Positions 23,471-36,059 of a DNA stretch of 64,000 bases are shown here, in pieces; the stretch's first letter is position 1; each line of letters opens with the position of its first letter. Made by a program: the position numbers and the translations under genes. The stretch is taken from positions 75,680,633 through 75,744,632 of the forward strand of contig OY294068.1 of assembly GCA_958510875.1 (NCBI GenBank). The letters run 5' to 3'. The notes under the pieces are model-generated. The model did no database searches. It had not been told where the DNA came from and saw nothing but the letters and a program-made list of their open reading frames with translations. Origin of the DNA: Endomychus coccineus. Lineage: Eukaryota > Arthropoda > Insecta > Coleoptera > Endomychidae.

Positions 23471-25824
23471 AATAATAAAATCAGTATAGAGAATTATAAC
23501 AGTACATTAACGTCGTAATGGATCTCAGAATCAATCTAATAATGAAAATATATGAATAATAATGAATCTATATGACTGATTCTTATAATAATTATATTGT
23601 GAATGGCGATTATCAGTCTTGTTTCTACTTATAATCACTTGAATATTGTTTGCTTATTCTACGACATGTACCTATAAATCATATATTTTGGTATACAAGT
23701 GTATCATTACGTTGTTGTTATAATTGTATACCTCTACTCAAGGCTCAAGGGTATTATATTGACCTACTATTATGATACTAATATACTACAAAAGAAATTG
23801 TCTGAAGAGCCTCCCAGGAACTGACGACTTGTAAGCTTAACGTGCAATGTCATCACGCCAATCGTATTCCACAGTGTTGGAGCATTTCGGATGGTTATCA
23901 GGCTATATAGTACAACCTGTTTATCTAACTTCAATTTGGCAGCATTTTAAGCCTAAAACTAGATGAATATCTAGGAAGACACGGTAGATCTTCACTCCTT
24001 TTAGGGGGATTTGAAGTAAGAAATGAACTTCGAATAACTGAGTGCTCATAAATATGTACAGCAATAGCCTGATGGAAGTCATCTTCTGAACAGATTAATA
24101 GAATTATTAAGCAATTCATTGAATCTGGCACTATTCTTCACCGATTTAAATAGACGGAGTTTCAGACTACCAAAGTAGAGTTCAAGGGCGCCCACGGAAG
24201 TACAATATGTACATGGTATGTTATCTGTGATACTTACTTTCATATAACATCCATCATGGTATCAGATTTGTCTCATTATATATGATAGATTGAAAATCTC
24301 GTATTATATGCACATAACATATCCAGTCGTTACTCAGCTATTCAATAATATCAAATAGGAGAAACTAGAAAGCATGTTTCCTCTGATTATTAGAATAACG
24401 CATAGGTATTTTTGTTTTTTCCTCTAACCAGAGATAATTTTGCTATACTTACAGCTGACTGTATTATTAAAATCACGATTTCATAATCAACTGATATTAA
24501 ATTTAACATGCTACATAAGATTACAGGTTCGAAAATATTATAAGTATAAGATTATGTGTGATATACACTATTAACACGAACTGATTGATGGAGTTTCCAC
24601 GATGAATAGTGTAAAACTCGCTCTGTAGAGAAAGGGTATGAATTGATGTACGTGATCAAAAATGAATCTGTATAATCATAGACTTATAATTCGTAATTAA
24701 GAACAGAAATGGAGACGATAATATTAGTCAAGTTGAAATAATGCTCAGCCAGAAATAAGTAAGGAAGTAGGTTTACCTCATTGCAATGAATATTTTTATA
24801 TTCATCAACTAATTATTTGGATATGTCCCTATCAAAACTTATAATTTCTTCAAATCCTCATTTAAAGTCCATGGAAAACACGACGTTTCGTAAACAAAAC
24901 TAACAAAACTGAACCTATCATAACTTCTAATAGATACATGAGAGCGGTGTCCTTGGATTCCTTCGAGGGGAGTTCAAAAGTACACGAGGAGTGGGGGACA
25001 ATGAATTTTTTTTATCATGGTTCATTCACCTGGAATCTTCTCAATACATTTATTTTTCAAATCCCCTAAAAGAGTCCACCGACACCACTCCCAATTTTCA
25101 GAAACGCCCTTATCAAAAGTTACAATTTTTTTAGTTTTATATGAATGTCTCTAGAAAATGAATTTAATGCCTCAAAACGCAATATTACTTAACCTAATCT
25201 AAGTTTCGTTAGGAAAATTTCTGACAAATGACAGCTCTGTCGGTGGAATCCTCTCGTGAAGGGTAATTGACGAATATATATGGCTTGAGAATATATGAAG
25301 GGGGATGGGGAGAGCAATACCGAACCGGAACCTTTATGATAATGATGAATAATTTAAGTAGCATAATTATACAATGAATTAATTGTAAATAAATACTGAA
25401 TAATGTTATAGGTTACACATAACTATTACAATACGAGATATTCAGCGGAGAAAAATTCAATCCTGTTCGTTATTGAAGTAAATAATGGGAGACGAAACGC
25501 AATATTCCGATCAATATACGGTTCAAGAAACGTTCAAAGAACTTTCTAGCGTACGCAGACCTGACATTTTTGTCGGTTACTAATGAAATATTCACAGCAA
25601 ATATCGACTTTGCGCTTATCCTATTTATTATATTCGAAATCTGCCATGCAATAACATAGAAATACAGGTTATTGCAGTAATACGATTGGAAATATCATAT
25701 ACACTTGTAAGTTGAGCCATTTAACTAGACTAATAGACATAGGAGCTGTGAATGATTCTCAAACGGCTATTTCCCTGGCTTACAACTAGAAACATATTGA
25801 ATTTCAAAGAATATATTCGTAAAT
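23471..25824. other. Intronic stretch, nothing recognised
   Basis: No retrotransposon coding region follows the primer-like site. The minus frame at 23931-24131 has no motif. No clear repeat structure is seen. Confidence 0.4.
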
Positions 25825-25950
25825 ATATGTAGAATAGTGAAATAGAAGGAACATTTGAATTGCAAATTTCAAATGATGACAATTCTTTCCAATTAAATTT
25901 GGCCCTTCTGTAAAATCAAATTTTTGTTTTTATTTCACTATTCTACATAT
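25825..25950. repeat. 126-bp MITE-like element with 20-bp perfect inverted ends
   Basis: ATATGTAGAATAGTGAAATA at 25825-25844 is exactly inverted at 25931-25950. The interior is AT-rich and non-coding. Too small to assign to a superfamily. Confidence 0.7.
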
Positions 25951-28006
25951 TTTTTTAAATGAATTCACACATCAAGTAAACCCCGAATATATTCACCAAT
26001 CAAGGTTTTGAATATTACGAATATGAACAAGCTTAACTAAAATCACAAAAGATTGTATACAGATTGTCGAGAGCTGCTGAATCGATTAGGTTACTGAACA
26101 GTTCATAGCTTATGAATGAATTGAGGAGACACAAGGAGACTAGTGTATGAAACAGTACAGGCTATTATAAAATTGTGTATTGACTATAAAAGATAAAAAG
26201 ACCGTAAATATTGGTGCACTGCCATCGAATTGGTAATCCAGTATTATAACAGAATTCAATGAACACATCTCATAGCTCGCTCTACAATTAAAATTTGTTG
26301 AAAAATCTGCGTGAGGTCAAAAGTGTTGGAAACGTTTCCTTCCATTCCTGAAATATCCAATTTCTATGCTAATCTCTGAATCCTATAAATCATATAACGT
26401 TATACTTATCTTGTATTAATTTTCTTCCGCAATAATATCGTTCACATGTTGTTAACAATGAGTATTCTCCTCATTTTTTTTCCTCACTATACCACTATGG
26501 AGACGTTGTATCGTTCCTATTGGTAGTACGGATTTGACATTTTGCAAATTGCTTTAAAGTGACGAACATACCAACTACATTTTTGGATCATGGTAGTATC
26601 TTCAAGTGGTTCTCTTGGAAGATTTGAATGACACCAACGTTACCCACGTTATCGAAGTGCTATTATAAGACGAACACAACGCTGTGAGTTTACAAGAAGA
26701 ATTACGTTCTCTGTGAGTAGTCAGTGTTCCTTGTTTAATCATGAATCTGATGGTTTTTCTAAAAGTTTGACAGAGTGAGAAATAATGTGATTTATTTTGA
26801 TGAGATAGCAATAAGGAATAAGGTTTACAACGACGATGCTAACTTGTGGAGTTCATATGCCAATGATCATTGTTTTGTGGATATAATGTTTCATTTTCAC
26901 AGATAAATACATAGCGCTACAGACGTCACAAGAAGAATGACATGGATGCAATTTATTAAAGGCCGTATTGACTCGATTTGTGTTACATTGGTTTCCAGTG
27001 AAAAAAGGCGATCGTCGTGGCAGTATCGTGAAATTATTTGAGATTCTAATGTATCTACAAAGATACAAGAGTGGTTGAAACAACTTTATATCAAATTTGA
27101 ACAATTAACATCCTACTCTGGTGCTTGTTTTCTAGATATAAGTTACTGAAGATGTATGTAGTCGATGAATTAGCTCCATATCACTTTGTCTCATTGCAAT
27201 AGAACTGGTGTATTAATCCGCTCGAAATATCGAATGAAGCTTCAATCACTGTTACACCTCAGTTCTGAAATAACTATGATCGTCATGTTGGAGAAGACAT
27301 GTCGAAGTGGTATTAACGAAAAATCAAGTTTGACTTCCACTGATATTGAGTATGAAACATAGAGTTGTAAGACACGTATGTTGTCAATTCGAATGAACTT
27401 TCTAAGATATGAAGTACAATGTGACGTTCTTATTACTTATTTCAGCTGTCTGCAGATAACAGCTAGTGAATACATATCACAGACATACATTCAACCCGTA
27501 GAATTTTCCGAGAGCGAAAAATTGTGCTTACAAGAGGAGATAATGATAGTAGCAGGTAATTCATTCGTGTATATGATAATACGATAAAGGTTCTAATATT
27601 GACGTTTGTAAAACACGCGCTTATGAATTACGTGTACCTACCAGAATCTTATTAGCATTACACATTCTTTAAATGAAAAGGATATTTATATTTCAGATAT
27701 AAATATCTGAATTGGTGATCCATTTATATTTTATTATTCATTTCAAGTTGTACTGTCTGTAAATTGGTGAATGCGCAAGACATATAGTAAATTTCAAGGG
27801 GCATCGAATAAGCGATTAAAACGCACCAACAGTGTCATTGAGCATTATTATGCTTTTCAGAGAATTCGAAAAAGTGGAACGTCGGATACTTTGAGTTGGA
27901 CATGTGTAAAATTCAAGTATTTCAGTAATCTCTGGTAGGTCGGACCATTATCGGTCATTAGATTCAAGATTTATTTACTATAATAATACCGGGAAGGATG
28001 AATATT
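25951..28006. other. Intronic stretch without recognised genes
   Basis: Frames at 26602-26811, 26853-27104 (minus) and 27378-27587 (plus) carry no recognisable domain. A diverged copy of the 4676-4990 repeat unit lies at about 27278-27345. Confidence 0.4.
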
Positions 28007-28767
28007 TCATTTACTGTAGGTTGCTTGGGAACCTCATTCACTTTCGTTTTTAGTATGAGGCATGTTGACGACGCTAACGCTGTAGCTTGCTTGGGAACCT
28101 CATTCACTTTCGTTTTTAGTATGAGGCATGTTGACGACGCTAATGCAAAATTTCTAGGTGTGTATTTGGATTCGCGCCTTACCTGGAATGTTCATATCGA
28201 CCATCTTGCAAAAAAAGTTAGTAAAACGTATATCTTTTACGTCGATTGTCTGGTTCTGTTTCATCAAATGTACTTAAAACAGCATATTTTGGTCTGTGTG
28301 TGTCTCAATTCAGATACGGTATCATTGTTTGGGGAAACTGTGGTGAAATTCACAGAATTTTTAGTCTACAGCGAAGAGCAATTAGAATAATAGGTAACAT
28401 TAACTATAGAGCTTGTTGCAAGAGCACATTCTTAAAACTGGACATTCTAACAATACCTGGCCTTTTTATTTTTGAATGCTTATCGTATGCTCACAAAAAT
28501 ACTGAATTTGTCAGTTCAAATAGCGACATTCATCCGCATTATACCAGACATAAGGATGATATTCATTTGCCATTTTTCAGACTCAGCAGGTCACAAAACG
28601 GCCCGAATTTTCTTGCCTTCAAATTTTTTAACAGATTACCGATATGTATTCGTAGTCTTCCATTTAACAAATTTAAAATTGTAATCAGATCTTACTTAGT
28701 AAAAAATGTATTGTATAAAATAGATGATTTTTTTAATCTAAATTTTAATAATTTGTTAAGTGACTGA
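28007..28767 (+). pseudogene. Non-LTR retrotransposon reverse transcriptase, C-terminal fragment
   Basis: The plus strand encodes the thumb and tail of a LINE reverse transcriptase: 'FLGVYLDSRLTWNVHIDHL' (about 28149-28205), then after a frameshift near 28235 'YFGLCVSQFRYGIIVWGN', 'LQRRAIRIIGNINYRACC', 'LDILTIPGLFIFECL', and the tail 'FKFFNRLPICIRSLPFNKFK', with a stop at 28767. This pattern is typical of Jockey/CR1-like LINEs of insects. The catalytic palm and the endonuclease are missing, consistent with 5' truncation. An in-frame 66-bp tandem duplication precedes the conserved part at 28016-28147. The element ends in a pentamer tail at 28855-28880. Confidence 0.85.
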
Positions 28768-28854
28768 TTTTGGTTTTTTATTAATTTGTATTTTGACTTT
28801 TATCTTTAAACTGACCTGTGCAAATAATGCTTATATTATATTAGCACCAAATAG

Positions 28855-28880
28855 AGTACTCTACTCTACTCTACTCTACT
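28855..28880 (+). repeat. (CTACT)n tail, probable 3' end of the LINE
   Basis: About five CTACT/ACTCT pentamers lie 90 bases after the reverse transcriptase stop codon. Short tandem repeats at the 3' end in place of poly(A) are usual for several LINE clades, so this probably marks the element boundary. Confidence 0.6.
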
Positions 28881-29615
28881 TAATGCGTTTATCACCATAT
28901 CCAGTAAATTCATGGAAGGCAAAAGTTTCAAGAAAGTGATTTAATAATCTCACACAAGTATTTGGAAAACACATGATTGTAGGGGGGTTATTGTCATACC
29001 ACTACACAAATATGGGCAACCATCATCACCTGTGAAGAGAAAATTGTAACTTGTAAATAGAGAAATACATATGTTAAATATAGTGATTATCCAACATCAG
29101 ACTTTTCTTGGGATTCACATACACATAAGTAAGACCTCATCTCAGCTGCTACTTAAGTGTAGCATAACAAATATAAGAGGAGCAGCAAAATCTCTTCGCA
29201 ATATTGGGAAGTGCCTTCCCTGAATTCAACAATATATTTGAAAATAATTTCTAAAAATATAGATCCTGTTTACATTAGATACTACAATAATAATAGTTCT
29301 AATAGGCAATATATTTCTTACGAAGTCTCTTATTTCATTTAGATATTTTATTTTCTTGTTATTTTTGGAAATTGTTTCTCAATAATCATAACTAACGCAA
29401 TAAAACTAAAATCAGTTGCAATTCTGTAACTAACAAAATACGAACTATATTAATTCAACTTTTGTCAATGTTTTCTGAATCAAGATGCCAAGGTCAAGTT
29501 TTTTCACACCTACTACAAATTACCCTGAAATTTTTGGAATAACTTTTCATTAAGAGTAAATAAATACATTACAAGAGATCACAACTGTGTATACATTATA
29601 CACTAATAAGTACGA
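28881..29615. other. Intronic stretch, nothing recognised
   Basis: AT-rich, no convincing frame or repeat. Confidence 0.4.
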
Positions 29616-29775
29616 AACAATATTACCCTTATCCACCAAAAATACTATTGAAGTGATAAGGACCTATCAGCTACCAAGTAGCCATCACTAGTAGTTTACT
29701 CTGATGATGGATACTTGGTAGTCGAAAGATCCTTGTTACTTGAATAGTGTTTTTAGTGAATCATTTCGCACTTGT
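29616..29775 (+). ncRNA. Palindrome of two head-to-head hammerhead-like motifs
   Basis: The plus strand carries TTTACT, CTGATGA (29701-29707), an extra T, a GGATACTTGGTAGTC hairpin, then GAAA (29724-29727). Upstream, on the minus strand, 29617-29690 is an inverted, more eroded copy ('TAGTGATGGCTACTTGGTAG'). The downstream sequence 'TTGAATAGTGTTTTTAGTG' matches the region after the same motif in the 12-kb units, so these are copies of one family. Missing base pairs argue against current activity. Confidence 0.4.
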
Positions 29776-31690
29776 TAGAGGAATAAACAAACTTCAATTA
29801 TCTACTTGTAACTTCTGGAAAAAAACTTCTACACATTCACTCAAAATAGAATGAGGATTTCTTAATGTAGGTTTTAGGTATATTCAATCTGGTAGTGCTA
29901 TGTTGGTCAGTGTCTTTGTACCATTTCGAGTACAAAAGCATTATCTTATGGCGCGGAGATATATTTCTGCTATAACTATCCAATGATACAATCGATTGAG
30001 AATATTTGCTGACTGAAACTGAATAAACCATTAGTTATTCAGTTTTCTGACTTTTATTAAAGTAATATCAAGATACTGTCTTTAGCGGTATTGGTTGGAT
30101 CGATATAAGATATGAGACGAATCCTTGATAGTATTAATAGCGTCACTTAGCTATATAATTTATTCAAGGAATAACATACATATATGAATATTGAATATAG
30201 AAACCGTCCTTGGTCGATACATATTTTTCTGCAGTGCCTTGACAATAATTCTGAAATTCTCACCTTACTGCTAATTATAAAATCCGGAAAAACCATAGAT
30301 ACTGATATGGTGCTATATATGTGTTTTGAAACAATTCACAGGGGATGAAACTAGTGTCATAACTGTTATTGGTGGAGGAAATCATTATCTCCAATGTTAA
30401 AAACGTGTATTCCAAACTTTATCAGTTGATATATTGAAAAATAAGTCGACGTGCATCACTTTATTTTTCAGAAACGAATCGTAAGGGAGACATTGCCATT
30501 CAAAGTTCGGTTCAGAAGAAGTTTTCAATCGGTTCTAGTACTCCTAAGGTGGACATGTATTATTTGACACAAGAAACGTCAGTGAAAATGGTCCAGTTCT
30601 ACCCCATTTGATTCCTTGATAGCTGCACCACTGGACAATTTTGTCAATTTTTTTTCAAAACGGCAATTAATGATAATCTATTTTGGGAGCAATTTAACCA
30701 AATGTTATCAACATCGCTAACTTTTTTTTATACATCCTGTATAGTTAATATAGATTGAGAATAGAATAACTCTTAATAAGTAGGTGAAAAAATCTTCAGT
30801 AGCAGGTAATTTACTTGTTCATGCTAAACTGTAAATTGTTGATCAATAATTCTTCTACATTCGAAAATTACATCAGAGATTGCATTAATTGTTAGAAACA
30901 AAAGATGAATATTACAAGAAGCATGATCAAACAAGCTGAAAATAAATTTGAGATAATGATGAAAATAGATTATTCTCTGTATTGCTATTTCGTTTAGATG
31001 TAAAACTATTATATTTATTCATGTCGGTTTCAACAAACGAATGATTAATGAATAATCTACATAATGTGCATTCAATCTCTTCCGGAAAGGTTAATAACAT
31101 TTAAATTAGACAATCCTGGAGGGTTTTGTAATTAACACAGTTAATCTGAATACCGATAATTTTATTCTACACAAAACTTAGTAGGTGAGAGTCATAACTA
31201 ACGTTATCATAAGAATAGTATGCTAATTTTATTGTCCTTCAAAATAAATGCCGACATATTCACAATAATATTGTCATAGTGCCTCTTTAGGTCTGTATTA
31301 CATGATGATGAAAAAATATTACGTCACTATCTACGTTGTAAGTATAAGGGAAATATTGAGGATGTATGATTCAGTTCATTCCAGGGATGGGCATAATTCA
31401 CAATGAATCGATTAACTGATCGTTTCCTTATCACTGATGCATCGAATTCAACTAGATTACTCTTGAAAATCATTAAAAATACTTTTATTTGTTTATAGGC
31501 ATGATTACAGGTTTTGGAAAACAATATGGTATGATAGAATTAGCAATAAATGTCGGTAAGTTTTGCATAATTCTGAGCAAAAACTCTAAAAAAATACATT
31601 GCGCTATTCGATCTATTCATTATTACTATTTATTATTTAGAGTACTTCCGACATTACCAGAAGTTTGAAAATACGCGCAATCTTAATATT
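29776..31690. other. Intronic stretch, nothing recognised
   Basis: Frames at 29837-30031 and 31327-31524 (minus) lack motifs. No clear repeat is seen. Confidence 0.4.
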
Positions 31691-32500
31691 ATTGAATGAT
31701 TGATTGTACGGATTAAGAAAAAAACATCGATTTTCGAGCAAGGGTTTCCGAGATATTCTTGTTTTTTACGAGCCTAGCGCGGCGGCTCTCCCTTCCACGC
31801 GCGCTGCACAGCCAAGCGCACGAAATACCTTTATTTAAAATAATTATACAGCAACTTTTACGAAGGAAAAAGAGGTTGGAAATTTGATAAGTTGTTCATA
31901 AATTATTCAAGAAGATGACTATGTGAAAAAATAGCGCGTTACCGCACCACAACTTTTTTAAGACCATTTTACAAAAGTGCTTTTTTTGCATTTAGCAGCG
32001 GTTTGCAGAAAGTGTACATCCGATTCTGCTGAAATTTTGTGTGGTACTTGGTGGGCACGAAAGCTACAACCTGTCAACATTTCATCTCATAATCTTTAAA
32101 AGAACAAGGGTTATGATTTTTTGAAATTTCGAGCAAAATCGATGGTTTCTTGCAATTTGCGGGGTCACCGCTGGACCAATCGGGTTCATCCGCAGCTCAT
32201 TTTTTCCGTCTTCCCACGACGCATCAGCTTATTGAAAGTTTTTCTCTTTCCAACTCAAACCGGTTTTGGCCCTTTTTATCATTTTTTTTAACCATTTGCG
32301 ACATTTAAAAAGTGTTCGATTTCAGTCCCTTCAATTTGGATCATAATTATCTACTTGAAGCAATTTTGTTCTCCGAACTCAGAATTAAAAACTCCAAAAA
32401 GCTAATTCTATCACACTAATAGAGTTCATTACTTCATAATCTATATCACGCAATACGCAATCGACTATGATAGTGTGGTGGCGTCACAAATCAACCTTTC
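31691..32500. other. Unclassified, more GC-varied stretch, probably mobile-element DNA
   Basis: Base composition differs from the surrounding AT-rich DNA (for example 'GCCTAGCGCGGCGGCTCTCC' at about 31774). It has no coding frame. Its style (long T and A runs alternating with GCG islands) resembles the arms of the palindrome at 49449-52193, but I could not align the two by eye. Confidence 0.3.
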
Positions 32501-32547
32501 ACTGTAAATTCAAATTTGTCTTCATTTTTACGTACATAAGGATCATA

Positions 32548-32945
32548 ATACGAGGGCAAGGTGAAAAGTCCCTGAAAAATTAAACAAGAAATGATTTATA
32601 TGGTGAAAACTTATTTTATTTCTCAACATAATTTACTCGTAACCCGATATACTTCATCCAACGTTTTTCTAATTTTTCGATCCCTTCCAAATAATACGAT
32701 TTCGGCAATCCTTCACAATAGGCATTTGTTTCAGCGATGACCTCATCGCCGAGAAATAGATAAGAATCGCAGCGGGCCAAATCTGGAGATATGGTGAATG
32801 ACGAACCAATTCGTAGTGCAATTCTGGTGCAATTTTGCCTTTGAAACTGCTGACCTGTGCGCCGGTGCTATGTTTTGGTGAAAGAGCACTTTTTTCTTTG
32901 CCAAATACTTTGTTCTTATTTTGACATAACATTTTTCAAGTTTTA
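32548..32945 (-). pseudogene. Mariner transposase, C-terminal remnant with 3' terminal repeat
   Basis: On the minus strand 'FHQNIAPAHRSAVSKAKL' (about 32895-32840) corresponds to the HDNAPAHxS block of mariner transposases, with the catalytic aspartate apparently lost (Asn-Ile in place of Asp-Asn). After a frameshift comes 'SPDLARCDSYLFLGDEVIAE', which carries the SPDLAPSDFFLF block. Here about 15 residues are deleted before 'EVIAETNAY'. 'LEKRWMKYIGLRVNYVEK' and a stop near 32624 finish the protein. Just beyond, 'ACGAGGGCAAGGTGAAAAGT' near 32551 looks like a mariner terminal inverted repeat. The 5' half of the element is absent. Confidence 0.85.
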
Positions 32946-32949
32946 CTTC

Positions 32950-33285
32950 ATAATTTATTATATATAAATTCTCGGGAAATAGGTCACATTAACACTTATG
33001 CTTTATATTTTCTCTCTTTACGTACGTTTCCGTGTCACGAATAATCGAAATTGTAACACATCATCGATTATTCGTGTTTTTGTTCATTTCGGCGACGTGC
33101 GCATTTTTATTGAAATTGGTGCGATAAGGACGCTTTGTGTTAATACAATTAGTTTTAAGTAATCCAGTTGTAGACATAAGTCTTCTGATGATGGTCGTGA
33201 GACCGAAACGTACGTAAAGACGAGAAAATATAAAGCATAAGTGTTAATGTGACTTATTTCCGGAGAATTTGTATATAATTCATAC
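32950..33285. repeat. Inverted repeat flanking a hammerhead-like motif
   Basis: The segment at about 32955-33030 is the reverse complement of 33205-33280 with few differences: both contain 'AAACGTACGTAAAG', 'GAAAATATAAAGCATAAGTG' and 'TTAATGTGAC'. The right arm continues from an almost canonical hammerhead. The left arm (minus strand) carries a more degenerate version. Penelope-like elements often occur in inverted or partly tandem arrangements with hammerheads in their repeats, which makes them a plausible source. Confidence 0.7.
33180..33221 (+). ncRNA. Hammerhead-ribozyme-like motif, type I with tiny helix III
   Basis: Helix I: GTCTT (33180-33184) pairs perfectly with AAGAC (33217-33221). 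The core CTGATGA follows at 33185-33191, then one unpaired T, then helix II GGTC-GTGA-GACC (33193-33204), GAAA (33205-33208) and a self-complementary ACGTACGT helix III (33208-33215). A216 then sits at the cleavage position, with T215 before it. The only deviation from the consensus is the extra T192 between CUGAUGA and helix II. A very short, palindromic helix III is what is reported for hammerheads of Penelope-like elements, thought to act as dimers. Confidence 0.6.
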
Positions 33286-36059
33286 CGGGGTCAAGAATCT
33301 TCATTTTATAATTTATACTTAATTAAAATTTTGTAGAATAATGAAGCTGACCTGTCTCATCACAGATAAAAACCAGAAATTTAGCTTTAAATATTTAAAT
33401 ATCACTTTATCTAAAAGAACGTTGATTGCAATTTCAAATTTATCAGTTCATCATCAAATCATACAATGTTGTATGTTTTGATAATGAACTGATAAGTTCG
33501 GAGTTTGAATCAACGTTCTTTTGAACAAAGTGATATTTAACAATGTTTAATATTAATTATAAATTGTGAATGCAGTTCCTGGGTATCTATGACCTGTTTG
33601 TATCCCTGCTATCTAAATAAATAAATAAATGATTGGATGAATAAATAATCGAAACCATTGAATTAGTTCACCAGATGATATAGAAGATTTGAATCGATTA
33701 ATTTTTTTTGGTACATCGACACGTTTGAATCGATTTAACATCGCATATTCCTAGTTTATCCATCTGGATCGTCCAGTGTTAAATAATATCAGTTATCTTC
33801 ATGATTCAGTCAATTCAATCTATATTTTTCAATAGAATATATATTATATGAGGCTAAAGAATATTTATTATACTTGAAGAATATTTAGAAATTTTGTACT
33901 TCTGCTATGAAAGAAAATTGTATGCTCTTCCGGTTTCACTTTTCGGTTGATGACAGTGTCCTGCTGACACAATTGTTAAAATTTCAATATTTATTTGAAG
34001 TTTAAATTTCAAGTTTAATTGTAATCATAATGAAAACTTCTACATATCGGTATATCCAGAGTTATGGCAAATGAATGTCATATCCTCAAAATTATTTTTG
34101 TATTTCCTCTAACGAGGTGAATATATTTATCGGAAATATGTTAATTCTTATTCTCATATCTCCTCTTACAAATGACAACAAATAAAGCGGAAAATAGCGG
34201 TGCTGAATATCCACAGTCGCTCATAAATTTTTAATTAGGAACGCGCGACATATGTTCAGACCGTTTACTATGAGTATCTACGAACTGTATTTATTGGATT
34301 GAAATTTTATGAATATATGAATATATTTCCAATCCATTAATGATTTGTAATTTGAGATGTCACAGCCGCTAAGAACGTATCTTCCAAATAAGTATATTGA
34401 ATTACATTGGTGCATATTTTCTTAATGTTGCTAATTGACAGAAGATAAATGTATCACTCCGTTAATCTATGATTGTTCCATTATGTCGGCTTTGATAAAA
34501 TAATATTCTCAAACAAGTTAATTTAATTCAAACTGTAATAGACAGTTGTCTTTTATATCTGAATCATTAATTTCAATTACCTAATTAAGTAACACCATCT
34601 CTCTGTTCGGTAAGTTATCAAAACATAAAATAAACATTTTCGAATATTAAGGAATACGTATGCAAGGAAAAACTGATACCCAATCTATTGAGATATTGGT
34701 CAAGTTATTCAACAATAATTAGTTAGAATAATAACCATCCGAAAAATCTGTTATTATATATAAAAACAAATATAACACATAAAAAAAGACATCATAGCAA
34801 AAACATCGGGAAAAGACATCCCTGCCAAAAATATCAGAAAAAGAATCTCTGATATTACCTACATAGCAAAAACATTGGGAAATAGAGTCTCTGAATATGT
34901 TCGAAATAACAATTTTATGAAAACGGCATAATTTGGCTCAAGATCACCAGAACATGTATCTAAATTTATATCTACAGAGTCATCAATAATAATTCAAATT
35001 TAATAAATGATGATCGGAGAAGTCCACAGTTTTTACTCGAGCTGTGAGGCATGCTTCTGAGAAAAATGGACTACAGAAGAAAAATCAATATTACGCGATG
35101 TAATCATAATCTTGCGCAAATAACGAGAATTCAGTATATTAAATCATCAGAATTTTGAAACATATCAAACGGAGAGTAAGATTGTTTTGTATGATCAATA
35201 ATGAATTATCAATAATGTTCTAATTATCTTCTGAAAATTCATCTCAACGACAGATATTGTCATGACTACACCAATTCTTATTCCATTATTATATAATATT
35301 AGTTGAAGAATTACAAATGTAAGTATTTCTGAGGTTTTTGGTTTATGACACCACTATTTAGTGAAACAATACATTGTCAATATAATATGTATATCAAGAA
35401 TGAAATCATGTTTCGTGGTAGACTGATATATAGATGAAGAATTATGTAATATACAGTATCAAAAAATAGTTAGTATAGAAATGTTGAAGAATCAAATTAA
35501 ATGTGCTTTATACTCATACATTCTCGGTGTTTAAATGTTTCGAATAAGGAAAGGGTTGGGTAATTGATTTCCTCAGTCGCTAGTACGTATTCACGGACCA
35601 TTAAAAGCATAACTATTAGAATTACCTTGTAATCATTTTATGTTTCATATTTAACTACCAGGTAATGAGTATAGGGGTCATTGATATCTCAACTCTGGTT
35701 TATTAGTTTGGTTTTTTGAGAAGAAAATGGCAAAGTATGAATTATTATCTGTCATGAAATTGGCTAATTCACCATAACGAATAAATAATATGATTAAATT
35801 CCAACAAGAAAGATACTTCAACATCCTTTTATTATTACTCAATCTCCAGAATGCTTCAGGTTGTTTGTTATAATAACTATATAAACTATCTTTCACAGAA
35901 TGTTAGAATGACAATATGCAGCCGTATCCATATACAGGATCAAATTATCAGTGTTCTAAGTAACAATTGCCCAATAATTAGAAGTCAGTGGTAGATAGAA
36001 ATCGTAGACCTGGTGTTCATCCTAAAATTTCAATACATCACGCATAAATCTAACGACTA
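33286..36059. other. Intronic stretch with a small palindrome and an (AAAT)n run
   Basis: No gene is seen. A ~150-bp palindrome at 33395-33545 is listed separately. At 33614-33631 there is an AAAT-repeat run preceded by 'CTGTTTGTATCCCTGC', which could be a LINE 3' end. At about 34780-34910 the phrase 'AGCAAAAACAT(C/T)GGGAAA' is repeated imperfectly with spacing of about 75 bases. The minus frame at 35678-35896 has no motif. Confidence 0.4.
33395..33545. repeat. ~150-bp palindromic element
   Basis: 'AATATCACTTTATCTAAAAG' near 33398, 'AACGTTGATT' and 'ATCAGTTCAT' are mirrored by 'ATGAACTGATAAG', 'AATCAACGTTCTTTTG' and 'AAAGTGATATT' up to about 33540. The loop is about 20 bases. Probably a small MITE. 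Confidence 0.7.
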
